This document shows, in pieces, positions 1 to 7,230 of a DNA stretch of 36,938 bases. Position 1 is the stretch's first letter, and each line of letters opens with the position of its first letter. The translations under genes and the position numbers were made by a program. Source of the DNA: a virus; IMG/VR virus record IMGVR_UViG_3300035670_000676, positions 1 to 36,938 of that record, one strand, 5' to 3'. The notes under the pieces are model-generated. The model had not been told where the DNA came from. It ran no database searches and worked only from the letters and a program-made list of their open reading frames with translations.

Positions 1-127
1 AGGTTCGCGGTTTGCGGTGTCGCTGTATCGACAATCTCCAAACCTTGCTCCGCCAGGCGATGGGCGGCCAACTCGCGTGCGTGCGCGAGGCCGCGCCTCC
101 TCTCGGGCGTTTTCTCCGCCCACGCGT
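1..127. repeat. Terminal direct repeat, left copy (circular closure)
   Basis: These 127 bases are identical to 36812-36938. The reading frame of the terminase small subunit runs uninterrupted from 389 through this repeat and on into the sequence left of 36812. This shows that the two ends are joined in nature. The exact length of 127 equals a common maximum k-mer in short-read assembly. I therefore read it as an assembly overlap of a circular or circularly permuted genome rather than a biological terminal repeat, though a true short terminal redundancy cannot be excluded from sequence alone. Confidence 0.95.
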
Positions 128-389
128 AAAATTCAAGCGATGTGATTCCCATGTCACGCGCCAAGTGTGTAATTGGCTTCCCATCCGCGATAAGCGAAAA
201 CACTGTATCCGGTCCGCCAAACTTGTGGACAACTTTGTTGACAATAGCCGCGATGTCACGTTTCTTCTGATTACTCATCTCCACCACCGCGCCTTGCGCT
301 TCGCGCAGAGCGCGCTCTTCCTCGTCAACCTCCGCGCTACCCGCTACAACGCCACCAATCTCCGCATCACGCGCTTTCTCATCACTCAT
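1..389 (-). CDS. terS: Terminase small subunit, N-terminal part (continues at 36811)
   Basis: This is the 5' part of a gene broken by the linearisation. Translation starts at the ATG at 387-389, whose A and T lie in the stop codon of the upstream gene (TGATG), so the two are probably translationally coupled. The frame stays open to base 1 and continues from 36811 down to a stop at 36616, giving 194 residues. The first 50 residues or so are charged and probably disordered. A helix-turn-helix-like region follows (GKPITHLARDMGITSLEFY), then a segment like the Sf6-type small terminase family with residues ending KWNQQAYG. Known role: it binds the packaging site and recruits the large subunit. The family assignment is from motif memory, not a search. 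Confidence 0.8.
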   Translation of the reverse strand, partial: MSDEKARDAEIGGVVAGSAEVDEEERALREAQGAVVEMSNQKKRDIAAIVNKVVHKFGGPDTVFSLIADGKPITHLARDMGITSLEFYAWAEKTPERRRGLAHARELAAHRLAEQGLEIVDTATPQTAN

Positions 390-1060
390 CACTTCTTCCC
401 CTTTGTTCGCATATCCTCAAACACCTTCATCGTCTTATCGCTCAAAGTGTAAGCGTCCTTTGTATCCTTGCCAAATACAGGCTCAACGTCATCCGGCACA
501 ATGATCGACATCACTTCGCAACCAGGTATCTCGCGCTTAAGTCTCACGGCTTGCGTAAACACTGGCGCGGCCAGGATCACCGCCAACTCTTCCAACGTCC
601 ACACGTCAACACTTGGACGCTGCAACGAATACGCCCAAGCCGAGTCAGCGTTAGCCGCCACACCGAAAACACTCCCATCGTCCCGCTGACCCTCCATGAC
701 ATCAACCGTTACCTGTTCCGCGCCAAGCGATTCAGCTTCCTTCTCTAACGCGTCATACGCTCTAATCATCCCGCCACAAGCCGAGCGATACCCTTCAACG
801 TCACGCGCTTGATACGCCAACCGACAACGCGCCAACTGTTTCCAAAACCTTAAGCGCGTTTCCTCACTCACTAATTCCGCCAAACGATCCAATCCCCAGC
901 GCTCATCCGCTTTGCGCTTCCTCGCCATGACGTTCACCGCCACAGCATTCATCGCCAACAGGATCTGATCCTTCTCTTCAAACGGTTGCTTCAATCCGTC
1001 AAACGGTGAGCCGCCATGAAGATCCGTATGAACCTTCCCTCTTCGCTGTTTACCCGCCAT
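389..1060 (-). CDS. Unknown protein coupled to terminase small subunit
   Basis: This encodes 223 residues with no family that I recognise. I chose the ATG at 1060 because a strong ribosome-binding sequence (AAGGAAGGAG) lies 8 bases upstream. The frame stays open further upstream, but only into the repeat-rich non-coding region. The N-terminus is basic (MAGKQRRGK). The middle is rich in Lys, Arg, Glu and Leu and probably helical (around residues 45-115). The C-terminal part has a predicted alpha/beta look and ends in a basic tail (MRTKGKK). The stop overlaps the start of terS, which suggests a packaging or late-control role. That is inference from position only. Confidence 0.75.
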   Translation of the reverse strand: MAGKQRRGKVHTDLHGGSPFDGLKQPFEEKDQILLAMNAVAVNVMARKRKADERWGLDRLAELVSEETRLRFWKQLARCRLAYQARDVEGYRSACGGMIRAYDALEKEAESLGAEQVTVDVMEGQRDDGSVFGVAANADSAWAYSLQRPSVDVWTLEELAVILAAPVFTQAVRLKREIPGCEVMSIIVPDDVEPVFGKDTKDAYTLSDKTMKVFEDMRTKGKK

Positions 1061-1167
1061 AACATCAACTCCTTCCTTTTTCGTTTTCCACTTCCCACTT
1101 CCCGCTTCACACTTTCCGTTGTAGCCGCCATGGGAAAAACATAAAACCCCTAGCATCCTACTTAACC

Positions 1168-1409
1168 GTCCGAAACATTGAAGCGTCCTATGTGTGTGTA
1201 TTTCATATACACACACACATTTAGGACGCGTTCGCTTTTTGTTCGTCATTCATTTCGGACTATTTCGGACGCTATTTCGGACGATTTCGGACGCTTTTTA
1301 CTCATTTCGGACACCGCTATTTCGGACAATTTCGGACGTTTTACCTAATTCGGACGCTTTTCACGCTTTTCGGACGCTAACGCCAATGTTATTTCGGACA
1401 ATTTAGGAC
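1168..1409. repeat. Iteron-like array of TTTCGGAC
   Basis: The non-coding region between the primase-helicase gene and the gene at 389 holds repeated copies of TTTCGGAC. Exact plus-strand copies start at 1253, 1263, 1275, 1285, 1305, 1320, 1330, 1368 and 1392. Variants are TTCGGAC at 1349 and TTTAGGAC at 1220 and 1402. One inverted copy, GTCCGAAA, lies at 1168-1175. Many start-to-start spacings are 10, 12, 18 or 20, close to one or two helical turns, as expected for one protein bound repeatedly on one face of the DNA. An origin of replication or a multi-site operator are the natural readings. Its place beside the helicase gene favours an origin. Confidence 0.8.
1183..1229. other. Long imperfect inverted repeat (hairpin or cruciform)
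   Basis: GCGTCCTA at 1183-1190 pairs with TAGGACGC at 1222-1229. TGTGTGTGTAT at 1191-1201 pairs with ATACACACACA at 1207-1217. This leaves a five-base loop at 1202-1206 and a four-base bulge at 1218-1221, giving about 19 paired bases in all. The outer arm carries the TTTAGGAC variant of the neighbouring iteron. No T-run follows in the direction of transcription, so a simple terminator is unlikely. An origin structure, an mRNA structure in the leader of the gene at 389, or a dyad operator fit better. Confidence 0.75.
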
Positions 1410-1410
1410 G

Positions 1411-3447
1411 CTAAAACTCATTGCTACTGTTTCCTGGCTGAAACGCTATCCAAACCCATTCATCACGCATGGCGGTGTAACCCATGTCGGATAGCGTGTC
1501 GCGCAATTCCTTCCACCGTTTGCGCTTATCGCTTTCCTCAACATCGCTTCCGAGTCGCTTATAAACTTCTTCTCGCCAGGCTTCAATCGTCACGCATCGG
1601 TGCCTTTCGCCTTGCATAATCCGATACTCGCCCTGCGTCTTTACGACATGGCGCAACGCTTCTCTTCCGACCACTTGATGCTTTCCTCGTCCTGCTTTTT
1701 TACCTTTTCCTGATGGCGGCTCAAACGAATCAATGGTTAGTTCGCCACTAAAGTTCTTCACCACAAGCGTTCCAGCGCTCGACGCATCAAATCCCAAACC
1801 TAATAGTTGATCTGATGGCGGCTCCAACGAAACGCTTTCAAGGCTGAAAAGAATTTCAATGCCATCTTGACCATCCTTTTGCTTTGTCAGCTTTAGTTGC
1901 CCTGATAACTGTTCCTGATGGCGGGTAATCTCAATCTGCGTGTCAACGGCACCCAGGAAACTCGAATGCCCTCTGAGTCCTAATGACGCGTCTTTTCCTG
2001 AGTGATGCACAACAAGTAACGCAGCTTGTGTGGCGGCTTGAAGCCTTCCGCATTGCGCGATAAAGGCACCCATATCTTCACTGGCGTTCTCGTTGCCACC
2101 GGCGAACGCCCTGGCCAATGTGTCGATAATGATTAACCGCGGTTTCTCGATCTCGCTCTCCGCGATGGCGAGCAAAAGATCCGTGAAATCAGCTTCCGAT
2201 GATCTCAGGTTCACTTGCGAACGGATGACGCCAACTGGTATGTCGTTAAAGCCATAATCCTTTCGAAGCCCTGCGATACGCGTGCCAATACCACCATGCC
2301 CTTCACCTGCCACATACAACACGCCACCTTGCTGTTGGACCTCATGGCCAAGCCATGCTTGTCCACTTGCAACCATGGCGGCCATGTGCAAGGCAATGAA
2401 TGACTTAAACGTTCCTGGTGGCCCGTATAGCGCCATAAAGCCACCCTCTGGAACGATCTTGTCGATCAACCATTTCACCGGCTCATCTTTGGCGTCACGC
2501 CACATCTCAACGCGAAACCTGCGTGGCGCTTGATCGCTAAACGGTTCCGATTCAGGTGTGACTGACTCCGGTTCCTTTTCGGCTTTCTTCTCGTTAACTA
2601 ATCGCTCTGGCGGCTCAATCGCTTCGCCTTGCCAGACTGGCGTTTCATGTACCAGCGCTTTCAGGTCTTCAAGATCATTTTCTTGATCGAGCCACTCGTA
2701 AGCATCATCACCAATCACATCCATGCCTAAGTCAATGACACGGATCTGCGCTGCCACGCCTTGCAAGGCACTGGCAACTTTGGCGGCATAACGCCAGCCA
2801 GGTAAATCGTGATCCGGTAAGATCACAACGTTTCTGTCTTTGAAATAAGGCGTGATAGCTTCTGGCCAATCCGATGCTCCGGCGTGCGCTGATACCGCCA
2901 CAACGCCAAGAAATGCCGCTAAATGCTCTGCCGCTTTCTCGCCTTCCGTAATAAACACCACTTTGTTTGGATTGGCGGACATCAGCGGCAATTGAAACGG
3001 TATCGGCTCCCAACCTGAAATCGTTGGTATCCGCTGCCCTTCCACGATCCTAAACTGCCTATACGTTTTCCTACCGTCTGGAAGCTCATAACGCACCTTT
3101 TGAGCCGTTATCTCGCCATCGTCAGTTACATAGTCCCAAGCATAGACTTCGCGCAACCTGATCGGTTTTACGTTGTCCAATTGATCGTTCCTTAATGTTC
3201 TTGGCGGCAATGAGTTCCACGCAAGCCTTCCATCGCCAAGCATGGGTTTGACAGCGTTAAACACTGACTCTTGATCGCACCCACCGAAACACCTAAACAG
3301 CAACTTATTATCGCCATCCGTGATGGCAAGCGATGGGTTCTTATCACCGTTCCCACTGCCATGGCCTGGTACAGGGCAAGACGCTAACCACCCGCGCTTA
3401 TAACGCTTGGCGTTACCAAGCATCTTCGCCATTTGTTCTGCGTTCAT
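1411..3447 (-). CDS. Primase-helicase fusion (Toprim plus RepA-like ATPase)
   Basis: This 678-residue protein opens the duplex and probably primes at the fork. A zinc-binding site is formed by C24, H29, C53 and C57. A Toprim domain follows, with E168 in ITEGEKA and the DHD triplet at 212-214. The C-terminal half is a RecA-like hexameric helicase of the RepA/AAA_25 type. It has Walker A GPPGTFKS at 342-349, a GEGHGGIGTR motif at 381-390, Walker B LIIIDTLAR at 438-446, HHSGKD at 481-486 and LRGHSSFLGAVD at 491-502. The last 70 or so residues are basic and resemble a winged helix. The ribosome-binding sequence AAAGGGGAG precedes the ATG. The gene sits just after a strong terminator and just before the iteron array. 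With no DNA polymerase visible in the genome, it likely loads host replisome parts. Confidence 0.93.
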   Translation of the reverse strand: MNAEQMAKMLGNAKRYKRGWLASCPVPGHGSGNGDKNPSLAITDGDNKLLFRCFGGCDQESVFNAVKPMLGDGRLAWNSLPPRTLRNDQLDNVKPIRLREVYAWDYVTDDGEITAQKVRYELPDGRKTYRQFRIVEGQRIPTISGWEPIPFQLPLMSANPNKVVFITEGEKAAEHLAAFLGVVAVSAHAGASDWPEAITPYFKDRNVVILPDHDLPGWRYAAKVASALQGVAAQIRVIDLGMDVIGDDAYEWLDQENDLEDLKALVHETPVWQGEAIEPPERLVNEKKAEKEPESVTPESEPFSDQAPRRFRVEMWRDAKDEPVKWLIDKIVPEGGFMALYGPPGTFKSFIALHMAAMVASGQAWLGHEVQQQGGVLYVAGEGHGGIGTRIAGLRKDYGFNDIPVGVIRSQVNLRSSEADFTDLLLAIAESEIEKPRLIIIDTLARAFAGGNENASEDMGAFIAQCGRLQAATQAALLVVHHSGKDASLGLRGHSSFLGAVDTQIEITRHQEQLSGQLKLTKQKDGQDGIEILFSLESVSLEPPSDQLLGLGFDASSAGTLVVKNFSGELTIDSFEPPSGKGKKAGRGKHQVVGREALRHVVKTQGEYRIMQGERHRCVTIEAWREEVYKRLGSDVEESDKRKRWKELRDTLSDMGYTAMRDEWVWIAFQPGNSSNEF

Positions 3448-3469
3448 TGACTCCCCTTTCTATGGCGTC

Positions 3470-3495
3470 AAAAAACCCCGACTAAAAAGTCGGGG
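3470..3495 (-). terminator. Rho-independent terminator after the SSB-like gene
   Basis: On the minus strand a perfect eight-base stem (CCCCGACT pairing with AGTCGGGG, at 3488-3495 and 3476-3483) with a four-base loop is followed by six Ts (3470-3475). It lies between the stop at 3514 and the start of the primase-helicase at 3447. It should end or attenuate the nuclease/SSB transcript ahead of the replication gene. Confidence 0.92.
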
Positions 3496-3513
3496 CGCGT
3501 TCCGTTGTGACGC

Positions 3514-4038
3514 TTAGAATTCTTCATCCACCTTGGGCGCTGGCGCAATCGGTGCTTCGTCTTCGCCATCCATCGCCGCGGGTCTCGGTATCCATTGCAC
3601 CAATTCCCATTTCGGCTTGCGCGTGTTGCCCTTACCAACTTTCATCAGTTCCGCGCCAACGTATTTCACAACAGGCACCTTACCTTCGTTCACGGCTCGA
3701 TCTTTGGCGCACATCATATAAAGCCCTTCAAGCGCCATGTTTGAGCCGGCACCATTCGATGACCACTCAACCATGCCAAGCGCTTTGCTGTAAAACCGCG
3801 CAACGAATCCGCGCTTGTGCGCTTCGCTTGGCTGCGCACCTTTCCGTCCTAACTCTGGGTCCGGTTGCCAATCACGCACACCCACATCCAAATGCAACCA
3901 ACCCGTTTGTGTGGCGTCAATGTCAAACACCATTTGACCCATTTGGATTTCCTGGCCTTCTTTGTTCGTCCACGCATTTGCTTGTGGCGAGAAACGAATA
4001 TAGGGAAGTCCAGATCCACCACCAGATAGTCCTAACAT
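3514..4038 (-). CDS. Probable single-stranded DNA-binding protein
   Basis: This encodes 174 residues. The N-terminus is Gly-rich and the body has alternating beta-like segments (MGQMVFDIDATQTGWLHL and similar). The C-terminal 20 residues are acidic and proline-rich and end in DEEF, which resembles the acidic tip that SSB proteins use to recruit partners. It lies immediately downstream of the Cas4/RecB-like nuclease and upstream of the primase-helicase, the usual setting for a phage SSB. There is no motif that proves an OB fold, so the call rests on tail and context. An alternative is another replication accessory protein. Confidence 0.55.
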   Translation of the reverse strand: MLGLSGGGSGLPYIRFSPQANAWTNKEGQEIQMGQMVFDIDATQTGWLHLDVGVRDWQPDPELGRKGAQPSEAHKRGFVARFYSKALGMVEWSSNGAGSNMALEGLYMMCAKDRAVNEGKVPVVKYVGAELMKVGKGNTRKPKWELVQWIPRPAAMDGEDEAPIAPAPKVDEEF

Positions 4039-4058
4039 GAGAGTTTCCTTTTGAAGCT

Positions 4059-5120
4059 TTAAGCGGTGAAGTTTGGCGCCTTCTTGCGCCCAAGTGTTAA
4101 GCCACTTGATTCGGATGTCACCAATTCATCCAAATGCTGATAAATCTCTGGAAATTGCTTTTCCATTTGCGCGGGTGTTAAAGGCGTGACCTTATACGCG
4201 CCTTTTGTTTCGCTGACAAATTCCAACACCTGGCGCTCGCTGCGCCACTTGCGCTGCGCGCGCTTGGCGACTAGCTCCCAATCCGCAAGCGCGCGCCCAT
4301 CTTCTAAGGCTTTCGTTGCCCGTTGTTTGATGGCGTTGATCGTTTGCTCGGCATCATCCGCCACGCCAAGAAGGGCATTGATTTCTGTATCACTAAGTGC
4401 ATCAACTTCTTTCGTGTTGGCAATCATGTACACCTTGCCAACCTTTTCAGGACACGCTGAACGCGCAGGGCACCAACGACAGTGCGCACCTTCATTCGTT
4501 GGCGAGTCAGCGCGCATCGTTTCTGCGATGGCAGGATCAAGCACTGACTGCTTCCACGCCATCAGATCATGGCGGCTCATCTCATGCACTTTAATCGCCG
4601 GCTCTTCCCGCGGTTGCACGATGACTAATTTGAAGGTTTCAACCGTTTTGGGTACGGTGTTTAACAAGCCACAAGCATAGATTTTCAATTGTGGCGAGTC
4701 AGGGCTAACGCTGATCATGCCTGTCTTAAGATCCGCCACCACGCAATCCGTGTCACTAAACGCCACACAATCAGCCGTTCCAAAGACATTGGCACCTGAT
4801 AAGTTCGTTACCGTCACGCGCTTTTCGATCAGCGCTGCACCGTAATCGTCTTGCTCCAAGTCCGTCACAAATTGTGTGTACACATGCGCCCAATGCGCCA
4901 TTTCATCCGTGATCGTGATGCCATCAATCTCTTGTCCAATATACCCATTGGGTGAAACGCCAAGCTCTAAAACCATTTGCGATAGAGAATGAACGGCTGT
5001 ACCGATTTGCGCTGCCTCGCCAGCCGGTGAGCGTGGAATGCCGCGCGATAAACGAATGGATGCTGGACATGCAATCCACCTGTCTGCGGCTGATGGCGAC
5101 CATTCAGAATGTTGTGTCAT
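4059..5120 (-). CDS. Cas4/RecB-like nuclease, DUF2800 type, with Fe-S cysteines
   Basis: This 353-residue protein of the PD-(D/E)XK superfamily probably acts as a DNA exonuclease in recombination or replication. Visible motifs are GTAVH (H44), GTADCVAF at 114-121 and VVADLKTG at 127-134 with D130 and K132, the core of the active site. One cysteine near the N-terminus (C19) and three near the C-terminus (C214, C217, C223) fit the split 4Fe-4S site of Cas4/AddB-type nucleases. The ATG at 5120 was chosen because it overlaps the upstream stop as ATGA. An in-frame upstream start would add 11 residues inside the neighbouring gene. It is followed after 20 bases by the SSB-like gene. Confidence 0.85.
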   Translation of the reverse strand: MTQHSEWSPSAADRWIACPASIRLSRGIPRSPAGEAAQIGTAVHSLSQMVLELGVSPNGYIGQEIDGITITDEMAHWAHVYTQFVTDLEQDDYGAALIEKRVTVTNLSGANVFGTADCVAFSDTDCVVADLKTGMISVSPDSPQLKIYACGLLNTVPKTVETFKLVIVQPREEPAIKVHEMSRHDLMAWKQSVLDPAIAETMRADSPTNEGAHCRWCPARSACPEKVGKVYMIANTKEVDALSDTEINALLGVADDAEQTINAIKQRATKALEDGRALADWELVAKRAQRKWRSERQVLEFVSETKGAYKVTPLTPAQMEKQFPEIYQHLDELVTSESSGLTLGRKKAPNFTA

Positions 5121-5437
5121 TGTTTTCCCTTTGCTTTGTAATACCAGGCCCAAGCACCGTGTTTTCCATTAACCCACTTGTACTTTAATTCCCTCTCAAC
5201 CAATCCTCGTGCCATCAGAGTTTTTAGGTGCTTCCTTGCGCCTTCAGTCGTACAGCCGAAATGCTCTGACAACTCGATGAGCGAGTAAGGCTGCGTAAGG
5301 TGAGCAAGGTAAATCTTCTCGGTTTTGGTCAGCGGTTTGTGTTTACGTAGGATCTGTTTGACTAACCATTTGACTTGATCCGTGTGGTGAACAAGTCCGA
5401 GGTTATGCGCCATTCTTTGAATTTCAGCGCCGGTCAT
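5117..5437 (-). CDS. Winged helix-turn-helix protein
   Basis: This encodes 106 residues. The region at about 47-82 reads as a winged helix (YSLIELSEHFGCTTEGARK, then a second helix and RGLVERELKY), like the ArsR/MarR-type fold. The C-terminus is basic. It is coupled by ATGA overlaps to the small gene upstream and to the nuclease gene downstream. It could be a transcriptional regulator of the early genes or a DNA-binding replication accessory. No regulator target is visible. Confidence 0.7.
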   Translation of the reverse strand: MTGAEIQRMAHNLGLVHHTDQVKWLVKQILRKHKPLTKTEKIYLAHLTQPYSLIELSEHFGCTTEGARKHLKTLMARGLVERELKYKWVNGKHGAWAWYYKAKGKQ

Positions 5438-5700
5438 TGCTCACCTCTTGCTCTGTCAACTCCGAAATGTTCTTTAATCGCTACTTCATTATCTACACAC
5501 TTCTCGGCACAGATTTCAAAATTACTGGCAAAGAGTTCATCTTTTTCTTCTGCTGATAATTTATAGAGTCTTTCGGATTCTGCTCTCAATACATTGGCAC
5601 ATTCCCGAACAATCAACTCGGCGAACTTTTCATAGTCGAACGTGTTATATGGACGAGATCCAACACACTGTTCAGCAAGTTCTCGGATTCGTTCGTTCAT
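5434..5700 (-). CDS. Small conserved-type phage protein
   Basis: This encodes 88 residues, acidic and mostly helical. The pattern MNERIRELAEQC, FAELIVRECA and KEHFGV is one I recognise from many small accessory phage proteins of unknown function in proteobacterial phages. It ends in RARGEQ, as does its upstream neighbour. The gene boundary sequences are also shared (see the repeat at 5435). It is coupled by ATGA on both sides. No function can be assigned. Confidence 0.75.
   Translation of the reverse strand: MNERIRELAEQCVGSRPYNTFDYEKFAELIVRECANVLRAESERLYKLSAEEKDELFASNFEICAEKCVDNEVAIKEHFGVDRARGEQ
5435..5454. repeat. Gene-boundary repeat (second copy at 5698-5717)
   Basis: The 20 bases here match 18 of 20 bases at 5698-5717. 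The plus-strand core is CATTGCTCACC, one T/C difference, then CTTGCTC. Each copy encodes the C-terminal RARGEQ, the stop codon and the overlapping ATG of the next gene. The same junction thus occurs at two successive gene borders, which could let small genes be shuffled by homologous recombination. Confidence 0.85.
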
Positions 5701-5942
5701 TGCTCACCCCTTGCTCGTATGGCTTCGGCGCACATCGCTGCAAGACCTTTGGTGTAATACTTTTGAAAAACTTCTTGCCGTTCCTCGCACAACTCCGCAC
5801 ACGCCTCACGCTCTGCTGCTGCGACAAGTGCAGCGAAGCGTTCAAGCTCAGAAACGCCACAGCGATGCGGCTCTGTCCAGCCGTTACTAGCTCGAAGCAG
5901 TCCAGCCTCTTTGGCCATATCAATAATGTCGTCTTTTGTCAT
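5697..5942 (-). CDS. Small conserved-type phage protein
   Basis: This encodes 81 residues. The pattern MTKDDIIDMAKEAGL, LERFAALVAAAEREAC and AEAIRARGEQ is common among small phage genes of unknown function in betaproteobacterial and related phages. It is probably helical, with three cysteines in the second half. Start and stop overlap the neighbouring genes as ATGA. No function can be assigned. Confidence 0.78.
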   Translation of the reverse strand: MTKDDIIDMAKEAGLLRASNGWTEPHRCGVSELERFAALVAAAEREACAELCEERQEVFQKYYTKGLAAMCAEAIRARGEQ

Positions 5943-6196
5943 AAATACCTCCTCGCCAAAAGGCTAAACACAACGCTGATGGCGGCACAAGCAAACCCAG
6001 TAAATATCCACTCTGGAACCTTCAACGGATTCCAGACCCAAGGTGATTTGTTGAACGTCATGATGTCTTGAATCCACACTTGATCGGATTCGACATAATT
6101 GATTTGTGGCGGCTGATACGCGCTACCTATCTTCACGCGTTTTTCTGGTTTCACTTCAATCCATTCAACCGTGTTTCCTCTGATTATCCAAGCCAT
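5939..6196 (-). CDS. Small protein with C-terminal membrane segment
   Basis: This encodes 85 residues. The first 60 are soluble and contain many aromatic residues. A single hydrophobic segment at about 64-80 (FTGFACAAISVVFSLLA) is followed by RRYL, so the topology is probably N-outside with the basic end inside. It overlaps the HNH gene upstream by 32 bases and the next gene by four. The role is unknown. Small membrane proteins of early phage operons often affect the host envelope or superinfection, but nothing here shows that. Confidence 0.6.
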   Translation of the reverse strand: MAWIIRGNTVEWIEVKPEKRVKIGSAYQPPQINYVESDQVWIQDIMTFNKSPWVWNPLKVPEWIFTGFACAAISVVFSLLARRYL

Positions 6197-6557
6197 GCTT
6201 TTTTCCCTTTCGCGCTCTCACGCGTTCCTGTTGATGTACTAACCGATGGCAATTGCTGCATAGCGCAATGCACTTTGTTTTTGCTTCTTCGATTGCTTGC
6301 TTAACTGCGTTGTTTTGCAGCAAGCGTACAATGCGTTTCTTGTCTGTCTTGATGACGTGATGAAAGTCAAGCAACACTGGATTAGAAATACCGCAATGCG
6401 CGCAAGCGTATTGGGACTTGAATTCGTCCCATTCTTTTCTTGCTTTTTGTTTTTGCTCTTTTGCTTTGGCGAGGTAGCTTTCGCGGTTCTTCTCAAAAAA
6501 TCGTTTTGAGTAGACCCGTTGCTTGGCTTTCCTAACCTCTGGATCTTTATAAGGCAA
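6165..6557 (-). CDS. HNH endonuclease (TTG start)
   Basis: This encodes 130 residues. I choose a TTG start at 6557 because it gives an N-terminus MPYKDPEVR like that of many small phage HNH proteins. The only in-frame ATG (6632) lies deep in the upstream gene, and no internal Met exists. The N-terminal 45 residues are basic and helical. The HNH core has zinc ligands C52 and C55, the DFHH motif at 64-67, then C100, C103 and the CHRLVH stretch to H108. The family makes DNA nicks or breaks and occurs as free-standing homing-type nucleases or packaging helpers. Being away from the terminase genes, homing or recombination fits better. Confidence 0.82.
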   Translation of the reverse strand: MPYKDPEVRKAKQRVYSKRFFEKNRESYLAKAKEQKQKARKEWDEFKSQYACAHCGISNPVLLDFHHVIKTDKKRIVRLLQNNAVKQAIEEAKTKCIALCSNCHRLVHQQERVRARKGKKHGLDNQRKHG

Positions 6558-6984
6558 GGTCTCGGCGCCAATAGATCGTGCGCTCCGATCCCCATGGCTT
6601 GCTTGGCTCGAATAACTTGAACCCGCACGCAATAAGCGAATTGGCGGACGCTGGATTGTCCGTTGTATCGCTCACCGCCCAGCGCATACCAATGGACCTG
6701 GCAAACGCTGTGCGTCTTGAGATCAAACGCTTTTGGATACCAAAACCTTGGTGCGACAACATCACGCCAGCACGCGCCAGGTAAACCGTATCCTCCCACT
6801 GACTCGATTGCATCAAGCAACCAAACCCGCAAGCCTCTTCCCCGCGGTACGCTACCCACCACCATCCTTGTGATGGGCATATCACGCGATCCGCTGGCAG
6901 GATCTCGCGTTGCATATAACGCAACAGCACTTCCGTGTTTGGTGTGCTCTCCACTTGCTTGACGTGGTAATTCCTGCGTTTCAT
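6547..6984 (-). CDS. GNAT-family N-acetyltransferase
   Basis: This encodes 145 residues. The acetyl-CoA-binding motif A is visible at 71-88 (RAGVMLSHQGFGIQKRLI), with the Q/R-x-x-G-x-G/A signature as QGFG. NPASANSLIACGFKLFE near residues 111-125 is the usual GNAT motif B ending. The substrate could be a protein, an aminoglycoside-like small molecule, or an amino sugar. The last is attractive given the sugar enzymes just upstream, but this is inference. It overlaps the HNH gene by 11 bases. Confidence 0.85.
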   Translation of the reverse strand: MKRRNYHVKQVESTPNTEVLLRYMQREILPADRVICPSQGWWWVAYRGEEACGFGCLMQSSQWEDTVYLARAGVMLSHQGFGIQKRLISRRTAFARSIGMRWAVSDTTDNPASANSLIACGFKLFEPSKPWGSERTIYWRRDLAL

Positions 6985-7023
6985 GGAGGCAATATTGTGC
7001 CATGATTGATATAACTTTCAATG

Positions 7024-7230
7024 TCAGTCTTGTGTCTTGTCATTTGTCCAGTAACGCGACCAAAGCATTTCTTTTTTGCGTTTGGCGTAACGCTCAACAA
7101 GCCACTTCGTTGATCGCTCCATGCCGCCAGCACAAACCCACCACTCTTTCTTCGAGTAGTGCGGCACGAACATCACATCGCCAAGCATATAAACGGGCTG
7201 TTCAATGACTTCTTGTTTTTCTTCACTCAC
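7024..7230 (-). CDS. Small unknown protein (GTG start)
   Basis: This encodes 68 residues starting with GTG at 7228-7230, which overlaps the stop of the upstream gene and has GAGAGGG about six bases upstream. The alternative ATG at 7263 would place 11 hydrophobic residues inside the upstream gene and lacks this site. The protein is rich in Trp, Lys and Tyr (YSKKEWWVCAGGMER) and ends in a charged tail. I see no known domain. Confidence 0.6.
   Translation of the reverse strand: MSEEKQEVIEQPVYMLGDVMFVPHYSKKEWWVCAGGMERSTKWLVERYAKRKKEMLWSRYWTNDKTQD

Noticed and set aside
1-127. The 127-base end repeat as a true terminal redundancy of T7 type
   Set aside because: Its length equals a common assembly k-mer and it lies inside the coding frame of terS. 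Circular closure is simpler, though read mapping would decide.
1194-1406. Plus-strand open frame of 70 residues with repeated FRTISD
   Set aside because: It is only the translation of the TTTCGGAC repeats. There is no ribosome-binding site and all other genes are on the minus strand.
6239-7021. A 260-residue minus-strand frame overlapping the GNAT and HNH genes
   Set aside because: The GNAT and HNH motifs lie in other frames. This product has no coherent domain.
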